DNA of 64,000 nucleotides, taken from NCBI GenBank assembly GCA_025964555.1, contig JAOPYQ010000009.1, positions 124,001 to 188,000 of the forward strand. The letters run 5' to 3'. Source of the stretch: Thermoleophilia bacterium (GTDB lineage Bacteria; Actinomycetota; Thermoleophilia; Gaiellales; SKUG01). Under the pieces are notes generated by a model that was not told the origin of the DNA, made no database searches, and saw only the letters and a list, made by a program, of their open reading frames with translations. This document shows, piece by piece, positions 8,869 through 16,067 of this stretch. Each line of letters begins with the position of its first letter. The stretch's first letter is position 1. Made by a program: the position numbers and the translations under genes.

Positions 8869-9974
8869 GCCACCCGATCTGCCCCACCCTGCGCTCGTGC
8901 AACGTCGATCGCCTCAGTGAGCTCGGGCGCGAGCAGCGGACGCGTGCGAGCTTCGATCGGATCGAGCTCGCCGATGCGAGTGTTTGCGCCGGCGGCGTCG
9001 AGGCGCTCGAAGCGACGAGCCGTCGGCAGCACCCGCCGTTCGAGCGTGCCGATCGTGCGGTTGTAGGCGTCGACGGCCGCATCCAGGCGCGAGCCGACGC
9101 CCTCGAAGTGCGACGCCATCGTCGCGATCCGTTCGTGCAGCTCGCGGCCGAGGCGGGCGATCTCGTCGGCGCCTTCGGCGAGGCGCTGTTCGCGCCAGCC
9201 CTGCGCGACCGAGTGCAGCAGCGTCAGCAACGTCGTGGGCGATGCGAGCATCACGCCGCGCCGGAACGCGTCCTCGACCAGGTCGGGGCGCCGCTGCAGC
9301 GCCGCGGCGAACAGGTGCTCGGCTGGCAGGAACAGCACGACCAGGTCAGGCAGCGCGCCGTCGACGTGGCGCGAGTACTGCTTCGACGCGAGCAGCCGCA
9401 CGTGCGTGCGCACCTGCTCGGCGTGGCGATCCAGGTGTGGCGCGGCAAGCTCGTCGTCCTCACAGGCGGCGGCGTCGAGGTACGCGTCCAGCGGGGTCTT
9501 GGCATCGATCACGACACGCCTGCCATTGGGCAGGTTCACGACCATGTCTGGGCGCAGGCGACGTTCGTCTTCGCCGAGCATCGCGAGCTGCGTGCTGAAG
9601 TCGCGACAGTGCTCTGAGAGGCCGGCGATCTCCACTACGCGGCGCAGCTGCAGCTCGCCCCATTGGCCGCGCCCGTTCGGCTGGCGCAGCGCGCGCGTGA
9701 GGTTCGTGGTCTCAGCACGCAGGCGCTCCCCTCCGTGGTGCAGCGCGCGAAGCTGCCCGACGAGCTCGCCGTTGGACCGCGCACGTTCGGTCTCGAGCGA
9801 TGCAATGCGCCGCTCCACTTGCCGCAGCAGTCCCGCGATCGACGCGCGCTCGGTGGCGGTCGTTGGCTCTGCTGCACTCGCGTGCGGCTCGGTGGATGGT
9901 CGGCGTCGCGTGCCGAGCCAGGTCGCGAGCACGAAGCTGACGACGGCGAGCACGATCGCTGCGGTGACGGACAT
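8865..9974 (-). CDS. rmuC: DNA recombination protein RmuC homologue
   Basis: Start at the ATG at 9974, preceded by GGAGGTCTCC as ribosome binding site; product 369 aa. An N-terminal transmembrane anchor (TAAIVLAVVSFVLATWLG) is followed by a coiled-coil region and the RmuC domain: GQWGELQLRRVVEIAGL, RPDMVVNLPNGRRVVIDAKTPLDAYLDA and LVVLFLPAEHLFAAAL. The PD-(D/E)XK-like core (D...DAK) is present. RmuC limits inversions at repeats in E. coli and is assumed to act on DNA. It lies downstream of the M15 peptidase gene on the same strand and is coupled to the 50-aa membrane protein gene. Confidence 0.93.
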   Translation of the reverse strand: MSVTAAIVLAVVSFVLATWLGTRRRPSTEPHASAAEPTTATERASIAGLLRQVERRIASLETERARSNGELVGQLRALHHGGERLRAETTNLTRALRQPNGRGQWGELQLRRVVEIAGLSEHCRDFSTQLAMLGEDERRLRPDMVVNLPNGRRVVIDAKTPLDAYLDAAACEDDELAAPHLDRHAEQVRTHVRLLASKQYSRHVDGALPDLVVLFLPAEHLFAAALQRRPDLVEDAFRRGVMLASPTTLLTLLHSVAQGWREQRLAEGADEIARLGRELHERIATMASHFEGVGSRLDAAVDAYNRTIGTLERRVLPTARRFERLDAAGANTRIGELDPIEARTRPLLAPELTEAIDVARAQGGADRVA

Positions 9975-10041
9975 GGAGACCTCCAGAGGGCGGCGGGCGG
10001 GGTCTCTCTCACCGTGCCGCGCCACTCGGACGCAGCCGCCG

Positions 10042-10668
10042 TCAGCGGTCGGTGCGCTCCACGTGCCACGACTCGCCGCCAACCGGGAAGTGCAGGCCGT
10101 GGCGAGCCGCGATCTCGCGCGCGCCGTCCACGTCGGCCAGCGCGACGCCGTTCACGTACGCATCCGCCGCGCCGCCGTGCTCGTGGTTGGAGGTGCCGGG
10201 CTTCGCGGCGAGATTGCCCGTACCGTTCTGGTACGCGGCGTACAGACGCGCCTGCTCTTCGTAACTTCGCTGGCCGGAGATGATGTCGACCTTCGCGCCC
10301 AGCTCGCGACCAACCGCGTCCAAGCGCTGCAGCAGTTCCGGATCGAGGCCAGCGGTCTTGCCGGTGACGTTCGCTGGCGCAGCCGGGACTGCCCCACCCA
10401 TCCCGAGCTGACCCAGCATCGCGGCCTGCGCCGACAGTCCCCCGCCCTGCATCGCAGCGTAGGGATCGCCGCCGCCGAGCGCCGCCATCACCTCGGGCGT
10501 GAAGCCGCCTGCGGGAGCCGTGGGGTTGCCACCGGCCATCGCGAGCTGCTGCTGGAACGCCGCAGCGCTCCCAGAATCCGGCGTCGGCGTTGCGGCAGGG
10601 GCCGGCGCGCCGCTCGTGAGCGCGCGCAGCTCGGTGACGCGTGCAAGTGCCTGGTCGTAACCCATCAC
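10042..10668 (-). CDS. M15 family D-Ala-D-Ala carboxypeptidase-like protein
   Basis: A 208-aa protein. Residues 1-110 are Ala/Pro/Gly/Gln/Met-rich (AAFQQQLAMAGG, GMGGAVPAAP) without a signal peptide. The C-terminal 100 residues form a VanY/M15 domain: SGQRSYEEQARLYAAY, the zinc motif SNHEHGGAADAY (H and D ligands) and GESWHVE (catalytic Glu and third His ligand). The family trims peptidoglycan stem peptides or acts as an L,D/D,D-endopeptidase. The low-complexity N-terminus without a Sec signal resembles that of the M23 protein at 2492-3358. It follows DUF3891 after about 78 bp that contain a hairpin. Confidence 0.85.
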   Translation of the reverse strand: MMGYDQALARVTELRALTSGAPAPAATPTPDSGSAAAFQQQLAMAGGNPTAPAGGFTPEVMAALGGGDPYAAMQGGGLSAQAAMLGQLGMGGAVPAAPANVTGKTAGLDPELLQRLDAVGRELGAKVDIISGQRSYEEQARLYAAYQNGTGNLAAKPGTSNHEHGGAADAYVNGVALADVDGAREIAARHGLHFPVGGESWHVERTDR

Positions 10669-10729
10669 GGATGGATTCGGCGGCTGCGCCTGCGACCTGA
10701 GCGCATCAGAGCAACGTGTACGACCTGCA

Positions 10730-10756
10730 GCGCGCCACTCGGCGATTCAGGCGCGC
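10730..10756 (-). terminator. Hairpin between DUF3891 and M15 peptidase genes
   Basis: GCGCGCC (10730-10736) pairs perfectly with GGCGCGC (10750-10756); the DUF3891 stop codon lies in the loop. There is no U-tract, so termination strength is doubtful. Confidence 0.3.
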
Positions 10757-11457
10757 GTGAGGTGCCACTCAAGGCGCTCATATGGCGCCGCCTCCATGGC
10801 GCGATGGAGCGCGCCTTCGTCGTCGAATCGCTCCGTGAAGCGCCGCGCGTATGCCGTGACGGTGAGCTCGTCGGGCGCGAAGGGCCACGGATCCACGATC
10901 GCAGCATCGCCGTCCACGCGGATGGTGATCGTATCGACGCCGAGCGAATCCACGGTCGCCTCCGTGCGGCCCAGGCACAGCGTTAGCGACAAGGCGTCGA
11001 ATCCGAACACCAGGTCCGCATCCGCCTCCGCGCGCTCGCGCGTCACGCCCGTTCCGGCCAGCCGCGCGATCAGCTCGTCCTGCGCCGCGTGTGTTCGCTC
11101 GAGGAACGCTGTCGGTCGTCGGTCGGGATCGCCGTATCGGGTGTGGATGTTGGTGGCGTGCAGCGACACGAGCAGCGCGGCATACGGACTCTGCGCCTCG
11201 AGACGCCGATCTACCCGTTCCCAGGTCGCGATGCGCTCGTCGAGCGGCGCCTCGAAGAATGCAGCCGCTCGTCGCGCTTCGGCATGGAGCGGCGGTCGCA
11301 GGTCCCATTCGCTCCATGCGATGTCGTGCTGTGCGGTGGCGAGGATGACGTCGTGCGGGAGCGGCGTCGACCAGGCATTCGCAAGCTGAGCTGCGACCGA
11401 CGCGTGGGCGGGCTGCCCGATCGCGATCCTGGTCTCGTCGTCGTCACGGATGAGCAT
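10747..11457 (-). CDS. DUF3891 family protein
   Basis: A 236-aa soluble protein matching the DUF3891 pattern: an N-terminal MLIRDDDETRIAIGQPAHA, then ILATAQHDIAWSEWDLRP with a conserved His-Asp, and LLVSLHATNIHTRYG. The His/Asp pattern is reminiscent of HD-type metal hydrolases, but the activity of the family is not established. The gene begins 21 bp after the histidine kinase stop codon on the same strand and is likely co-transcribed with it. Confidence 0.85.
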   Translation of the reverse strand: MLIRDDDETRIAIGQPAHASVAAQLANAWSTPLPHDVILATAQHDIAWSEWDLRPPLHAEARRAAAFFEAPLDERIATWERVDRRLEAQSPYAALLVSLHATNIHTRYGDPDRRPTAFLERTHAAQDELIARLAGTGVTRERAEADADLVFGFDALSLTLCLGRTEATVDSLGVDTITIRVDGDAAIVDPWPFAPDELTVTAYARRFTERFDDEGALHRAMEAAPYERLEWHLTRA

Positions 11458-11478
11458 CGTCGCCTCCGGCTCGTGCGC

Positions 11479-12726
11479 TCAGGTGCGCCACGCCGGCAGC
11501 TCGATCACTGCTCGGAGCCCGTGCTCCCCGCTGGGGAGCGGTTCGAGCGCGATGCGCCCATCCATCGCATGGACGAGCTTGCGTGCGACATAGAGCCCCA
11601 GGCCGGTACCGCCGATGCCGCTGCGGTTGAGTGGATCGGCTCGGAAGAACTGCTCGAACGCGCGCTCTCGATCCTGCTCGTTGAGGCCGGGACCTTCGTC
11701 GACGATGTCGATGCGCACGCGTCCGGGATCGTCGCTCGTCGCGGTGAGCGTGACGGTGCCGTTGATGCCGCCGTACTTGCACGCGTTGTCGACGAGGTTG
11801 ACGAGCACCTGCTGGAGCCGTCGCGGATCCGCGGCGATCGCCGGAATATCACTCGCGACCTTGATGCGCAGGCGCGGCGCGGACGCCGGGCGGCGCTGCC
11901 AGTAATCGATCGAATCCAGCAGTGCCCGCTCGACCTCCACCGGCTGCGTATCGAGCAGCAGCGGCGCGTCGCCGTCGAGGTCGCTCGTGACGCGCAGGTC
12001 GTCGATCACCGCCTGCAGGCGCTCGGCCTCCGCGACGATGAGGCGCGTCAGCTCGCGCCGCGAGTCGTCCGTGAGCTCGAACTCGCCTGACATCGTGACG
12101 GCTGCGCCGTAGATCGACGCGAGCGGCGTGCGCAGCTCGTGGCTGGCGGTGACGATGAAGTCGTGGCGCATGCGGTTGAGGTCGGCGGTGAGCTGGGCGC
12201 GGCGCAGGGCCTGGGCGCACAGGCCGGCGAGGGCGCGCAGCGCGGCCTGCTGGTCGGTATCGAACACCTGTGCGGTCGCGAACGTGAGGTTGATCGCGCC
12301 CAAGCGACGCCCGTCGACCTCAAGCGGAAGCGACGCGATCGCCTCTCGGCCAGCGCGAGACCGGTCGAGTGTCGGGTATCGCTCGTACAGCTCGGTCGCG
12401 TTGCCGACGAACACGGGCAGGCCAAAGCGCCAGGCTTCAATGACCGGCAGGTCCGCCTCGCCGTCGAGGCTGCACAGCGGTGGAGATTGTTCGAGGTCCA
12501 CACGCACGTGCGAGTGCATCGCGAGCGCCGTCTCGTCCTCGGTGGCCACAGCGACGAATCCAGCGCTCGCGCCGAGCGCCTCGACGCCGGTGGTGGCAAC
12601 GACGTGCGCGATCTCGTTCAGGTCGAGCGCGTTCGCGAGCTGCTCTGCCAGTGCCAACAGCGCACGCAGCGGCGCGGCGTCGACAGGCGACACCTCAGCT
12701 GCGTCGATCTTGGGCGCGTCCGGCAT
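11479..12726 (-). CDS. GAF-domain sensor histidine kinase
   Basis: A 415-aa cytosolic kinase without membrane segments. A GAF domain spans roughly residues 30-175 (LDLNEIAHVVATTGVEALGAS onwards). Next come a HisKA dimerisation domain with phospho-acceptor His in FIVTASHELRTPLAS, and a HATPase domain with LVNLVDNACKYGG (N box), DEGPGL (G1) and GGTGLGLYVARKL (G2). Such kinases pass phosphate to a response regulator; none is encoded in this window, so it is an orphan. The start is supported by TACGAT six bases upstream (leaderless type). It leads a minus-strand run with DUF3891, M15 and RmuC. Confidence 0.93.
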   Translation of the reverse strand: MPDAPKIDAAEVSPVDAAPLRALLALAEQLANALDLNEIAHVVATTGVEALGASAGFVAVATEDETALAMHSHVRVDLEQSPPLCSLDGEADLPVIEAWRFGLPVFVGNATELYERYPTLDRSRAGREAIASLPLEVDGRRLGAINLTFATAQVFDTDQQAALRALAGLCAQALRRAQLTADLNRMRHDFIVTASHELRTPLASIYGAAVTMSGEFELTDDSRRELTRLIVAEAERLQAVIDDLRVTSDLDGDAPLLLDTQPVEVERALLDSIDYWQRRPASAPRLRIKVASDIPAIAADPRRLQQVLVNLVDNACKYGGINGTVTLTATSDDPGRVRIDIVDEGPGLNEQDRERAFEQFFRADPLNRSGIGGTGLGLYVARKLVHAMDGRIALEPLPSGEHGLRAVIELPAWRT

Positions 12727-12732
12727 GTGCTT

Positions 12733-12738
12733 ATCGTA
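12733..12738 (-). promoter_or_regulatory. Leaderless-type -10 element TACGAT of the GAF histidine kinase gene
   Basis: On the minus strand TACGAT is followed by AAGCAC and the ATG at 12726. Confidence 0.5.
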
Positions 12739-12839
12739 TCGGCCCGTCTCACGCTCGTGCGTGAGTGCGGTTCAGGCAAAACCCGCCGCAATCGACCGAT
12801 GCATGGGTCCCGTCGTGCCGCGCGGACTGATGGTTCGCC

Positions 12840-13697
12840 TCACCTCGACTGAGGAAGGCGTCCGGTGCGCGGCGACGGGGCGGAGGGTGGCGGCACGACG
12901 GGCCCGATGTCGCCGTCCGGGGCGTGGTCCAGGTCCATGATGACGGGTGCGTGGTCGCTGGGGCCCTTGCCCTTGCGAGCCTTCCGGTCGACCCATGCCG
13001 CCTCGACGCGGTCGGCGACGGGATCGCTGGCCAGGATGAGGTCGATGCGCATGCCGAGGTCCTTGTGGAACATCCCGGCCCGATAGTCCCAGAAGGTGAA
13101 CACCCGCTCGTTCGGCCAGCGCTCGCGCACGACATCGCGAAGGCCGAGCGCCTGCAGGTCGGCCAGGGCTGCTCGTTCGGGTCCGGTGACGTGCGTGTGC
13201 CCGACGAAGGACGCGGGGTCGAAGACATCGTCGTCGGTCGGCGCCACGTTGATGTCGCCGCACACGACCGTGTCCGGCGGTCGGTTCGCCAAACTCTCGC
13301 GCAGCGCCTCCAGCCACTCGAGCTTGTAGCGGTAGTGGTCGGAGTCGGGCTCGCGCCCGTTCGGCACATACACCGAGGTAACGCGCACGCCGCCGCAGGT
13401 CGCGGTCACGGCGCGCGCCTCCACGTGGGGAAATCCCGGGCAGCCCGGAAGGCCACGCTCGACGTCGACGAGCCCGACCCGGGACAGGATCGCCACACCG
13501 TTCCACGCGGCCTCGCCGTTCGCGGCCAGCTCGTAGTCACGTGCTGCGAGCTCGTCGCCGAGCAGCTCCACGAGACGGTCGTCGGCGAGCTTGGTTTCCT
13601 GCAGGCACACGACGTCGGGCTGCCGTTCGTCGAGCCATTCGAGCAGACGTGGGGCGCGCTGCTTGATCGAGTTCACGTTCCAGGTGGCGAAGCGCAC
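12840..13697 (-). CDS. xthA: Exodeoxyribonuclease III (AP endonuclease)
   Basis: A 285-aa member of the exonuclease/endonuclease/phosphatase family. Motifs: RFATWNVNS, VVCLQETKL (metal-binding Glu), SVYVPNGREPDS, VCGDINVAP, RIDLILAS and PSDHAPV (catalytic His). It incises DNA at abasic sites and has 3'-5' exonuclease activity. I chose the GTG at 13697 because the family normally begins right at M-RFATWNVNS and TACCCT lies six bases upstream, as in other leaderless genes here. An alternative GTG at 13745 has a good GGAGG ribosome site and would add 16 residues. The C-terminus carries a short Pro-rich extension. Confidence 0.93.
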   Translation of the reverse strand: MRFATWNVNSIKQRAPRLLEWLDERQPDVVCLQETKLADDRLVELLGDELAARDYELAANGEAAWNGVAILSRVGLVDVERGLPGCPGFPHVEARAVTATCGGVRVTSVYVPNGREPDSDHYRYKLEWLEALRESLANRPPDTVVCGDINVAPTDDDVFDPASFVGHTHVTGPERAALADLQALGLRDVVRERWPNERVFTFWDYRAGMFHKDLGMRIDLILASDPVADRVEAAWVDRKARKGKGPSDHAPVIMDLDHAPDGDIGPVVPPPSAPSPRTGRLPQSR

Positions 13698-13703
13698 TGC
13701 GAG

Positions 13704-13709
13704 AGGGTA
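13704..13709 (-). promoter_or_regulatory. Leaderless-type -10 element TACCCT of xthA
   Basis: Minus-strand TACCCT, spacer CTCGCA, then the GTG at 13697. It supports the shorter XthA start over the GTG at 13745. Confidence 0.4.
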
Positions 13710-13907
13710 CAACGAGCGGTCGGCGCCGGCCAAGTCGCCTGCCACGAGAATCCTCCGTTAGACCCTCTCCATTTGCGCTCAAGGTTCCATAGCAGCCTTG
13801 ACGATCCCCCGTGCACCGGTGACGCCGATGGGATCGGGAGCCAAGGAACGCGGTCGCCCGGCGCGCAGGGGGCGAGGCATCGGCCGTCGAAGCGACGGTC
13901 GCGCGCG

Positions 13908-14090
13908 CTAGTCCTCGTCGGATGGATCGTCGGCCGCTGGCGCGGAGTACCCGATTCCCTGCTCGAGTTCTGCGTCGTCGTCCATGGCGGGGCCGGCGGG
14001 ATCGCTGGGCGGCATCGAATAGCCGTCGCCCTGCTCGATCTCGTCCTCGTCGCCGTCCTTCTTCTCGCGCGGGTCGGTCACAGGTGGCAT
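13908..14090 (-). CDS. Small acidic protein with duplicated EQGxGYSxP motif
   Basis: A 60-aa strongly acidic, probably disordered protein. It contains two copies of a motif, IEQGDGYSMPPSDP and LEQGIGYSAPAADDP, about 25 residues apart. I recognise no family. The 62-aa acidic protein at 26531-26719 also ends in an aromatic-Ser tail (GADYS), so the two may be similar in kind. It is divergent from the membrane protein gene at 14177. Codon use is normal for the window and it has no overlapping alternative. Confidence 0.5.
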   Translation of the reverse strand: MPPVTDPREKKDGDEDEIEQGDGYSMPPSDPAGPAMDDDAELEQGIGYSAPAADDPSDED

Positions 14091-14176
14091 TCCTTCGTTG
14101 CGGGCCGGCTGGTTACGGTCCCCAGTTGAGGTCCGAGAAAACGTGACCTCCTTGGGCGAGCGGGTAGCAGGCGCCT

Positions 14177-14482
14177 ATGCGTACCGTCCCGATCGCCCGA
14201 GCAGCTCTCGTCCTCGCCCTGTTGGCCCTCGTGGTCAACGCCATCGTGCTCTTCCTGGCGTTCACCACCGAGGGCGGCGCGCCGCCGCCCTCCAACGACC
14301 TGTTCCGATGGCTGCAACCGTTCGCCCGCCCCGCGGCCGAGGTCGCCATCGTGCTTGGGTTCCTGTCGCTGCTGACAGAACGCGTCGGCGACGCCTACGC
14401 CAAGAACGCTCGCACCGCGGTGCTCTTGGCGCTGGTCGCCCTCGTTATGCTCCCGCTGGCGAACGCCCTGCTGTCGGCCTGA
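14177..14482 (+). CDS. Small membrane protein (101 aa), unknown function
   Basis: Three hydrophobic segments (ALVLALLALVVNAIVLFLAF; PAAEVAIVLGFLSLLTERV; AVLLALVALVMLPLANALL) are separated by short polar loops, so this is an integral membrane protein. No family recognised. TAGCAG stands six bases before the ATG, a weaker version of the local leaderless motif. The glycosylase gene starts 9 bp downstream, suggesting one transcript. Confidence 0.7.
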   Translation: MRTVPIARAALVLALLALVVNAIVLFLAFTTEGGAPPPSNDLFRWLQPFARPAAEVAIVLGFLSLLTERVGDAYAKNARTAVLLALVALVMLPLANALLSA

Positions 14483-14491
14483 CCGCGCTCG

Positions 14492-15151
14492 GTGACTGGC
14501 GAGGATCCACAGCTCGGGCGCAGCGAGGTGCGCAACGTCGTCCAGGACCTGCTCGAGCGGCACGGCACCACGTATGCCGAGGAGTGCGGCATCGAGCTGC
14601 GCGACGAGCCCGCGCCGCTGTTCCAGCTGCTGGTCATGACCGTGCTGATGAGCAAGCGCATCGGCGCGGCGCAGGCGGTGAAGGCCACTCGCGCGCTGCT
14701 CGATGCCGGATGGACCACGCCCGAGCGGCTCGCCGCCTCCAGCGCGAGCCGGCGCGTGTCGGTGCTCAACCGCAGCGGATATGCACGCTACGACATCAGC
14801 GCGTCGCGCACGTTGGGCGAGGTCGTCGAGCAGGTCCAGTCCGCATACGGCGGCGACCTGCGACTCCTTCGAGAGGGCGCAGAAGGCGACGTCGTTGAAC
14901 TCCAGCGACGGCTGCAGCAGTTCACCGGGATCGGCCCTGTCGGAGCGGACATCTTCCTGCGCGAGGTGCAGGTTGTGTGGCTCGACGTCCGGCCGTTCGT
15001 CGACCGCCGAGCTCACGCCTCCGCCCAAAACCTCGGCCTGCCGACGGAACCGAGGAAGCTCGCTGAGCTCGTTCCTACCGACGACCTCCCACGGCTCGTC
15101 GCGGCTCTCGTGCGGGTGTCGTTCGCGTCCCGGCACCGAGGCCGCAGCTAG
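14492..15151 (+). CDS. Endonuclease III-like HhH-GPD DNA glycosylase
   Basis: A 219-aa protein with a GTG start. The HhH-GPD fold is indicated by LFQLLVMTVLMSKRI (helical core), the hairpin-helix-hairpin TGIGPVGADIFLREVQ, and the catalytic-type Asp in VVWLDVRPFVDRR. The Lys that makes EndoIII bifunctional (normally in the HhH GxGxKTA) is absent, and there is no C-terminal Fe-S cysteine cluster. It may therefore be a monofunctional base-excision glycosylase, or a divergent family member with another role. Substrate base unknown. Confidence 0.75.
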   Translation: MTGEDPQLGRSEVRNVVQDLLERHGTTYAEECGIELRDEPAPLFQLLVMTVLMSKRIGAAQAVKATRALLDAGWTTPERLAASSASRRVSVLNRSGYARYDISASRTLGEVVEQVQSAYGGDLRLLREGAEGDVVELQRRLQQFTGIGPVGADIFLREVQVVWLDVRPFVDRRAHASAQNLGLPTEPRKLAELVPTDDLPRLVAALVRVSFASRHRGRS

Positions 15152-15167
15152 CTGGTCCAGGTCCCGC

Positions 15168-16022
15168 TCAGAGCGGTCGTGGAACGTGACTCACGTGCAT
15201 CAGCAGGACGAGGGCGACGACCAGGCCGAGCCAGCTCACCGCGAGCCAGCCGCGGAAGGCCGGACTGACCGTGCGGTAGTAGGCGCCGTCGTCGTCGTTG
15301 CGGCGTCGCCAGCGACCCCAGCTGTCCATTGCGCCCAGCAACACGATGATCGCGAGCACCGGGTTCGGTCGCGCGAGAAACAACAGCCCGAGCAGCACGA
15401 TGCCGATGAGCCAGAGCTTGGGGCTGAGCGCCGCGGCGATGCGCCCGCCGTCGAGCGGCGACACCGGCAGCAGGTTGAACAGGTTGAGGAAGTAGGCCGT
15501 GAAGGCCAGCGCGAGTAGCAGCGGTGAGTCCAGGGCGATGGCCGCGCCGTGAACGGCGAGGGCGCCGAGCGAGCCGAGGATAGGGCCCGCAATGCCGACC
15601 CGCGCTTCCATGGCTGCGTCGCGCGGCATGTCGCGCATGGCGATTGCGGCGCCCATGAAGGGGATGAACACGGGCGCGCCTGCGCGGAGCCCCTCGCGCT
15701 TGAGCTGCAGGGCGTGGCCGAGTTCATGCACGAGCAGCAGCAACACGAACCCAGCGGCGAACGGCAGTCCGAAGAACAGCGAGTACGCGGCGACCGAAAC
15801 GAGCATCGACGCGGCGGTGCCAAAGAACTTGACGCCCTTGACCGCGATGAACGCGATCTTGCCGAATTTGAGTAGCAGGAACCCGATGAAGGTGATCGGG
15901 CCCAGAACCGCCCGCAGGACAGCCAAGGGCCCTGTCCGCTCCACCGCATGCGGCGCCACGGTCTCATACGCCGGTCGCTCGGAGAGCGGCGTTTCCGCGC
16001 CTGGTTCGTCGATGGGTGCCAT
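15168..16022 (-). CDS. Site-2 protease family membrane metalloprotease (M50)
   Basis: A 284-aa multi-pass protein. The zinc motif HELGH lies in a membrane segment (LLLLVHELGHALQLKREG) and the third ligand motif NLLPVSPLDGGRI is in a later helix, the signature of S2P/M50 intramembrane proteases. Hydrophobic segments cover about residues 35-60, 75-105, 150-215 and 255-280. The family cleaves transmembrane anti-sigma factors or other membrane substrates; no obvious partner is adjacent. The ATG is preceded by TAACGT and seven bases, a leaderless-type promoter. Confidence 0.9.
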   Translation of the reverse strand: MAPIDEPGAETPLSERPAYETVAPHAVERTGPLAVLRAVLGPITFIGFLLLKFGKIAFIAVKGVKFFGTAASMLVSVAAYSLFFGLPFAAGFVLLLLVHELGHALQLKREGLRAGAPVFIPFMGAAIAMRDMPRDAAMEARVGIAGPILGSLGALAVHGAAIALDSPLLLALAFTAYFLNLFNLLPVSPLDGGRIAAALSPKLWLIGIVLLGLLFLARPNPVLAIIVLLGAMDSWGRWRRRNDDDGAYYRTVSPAFRGWLAVSWLGLVVALVLLMHVSHVPRPL

Positions 16023-16029
16023 CTACTTC

Positions 16030-16035
16030 ACGTTA
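16030..16035 (-). promoter_or_regulatory. Leaderless-type -10 element TAACGT of the M50 protease gene
   Basis: Minus-strand TAACGT, spacer GAAGTAG, then the ATG at 16022. Confidence 0.5.
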
Positions 16036-16067
16036 GCAGGGAGAGAGACGACCCAAGTCCGCGTCGA

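Noticed and set aside
13698-13745. GTG start of exonuclease III at 13745 with GGAGG
   Set aside because: It would add 16 residues absent from the family; the GTG at 13697 matches the family N-terminus and has TACCCT six bases upstream. Kept as an alternative.
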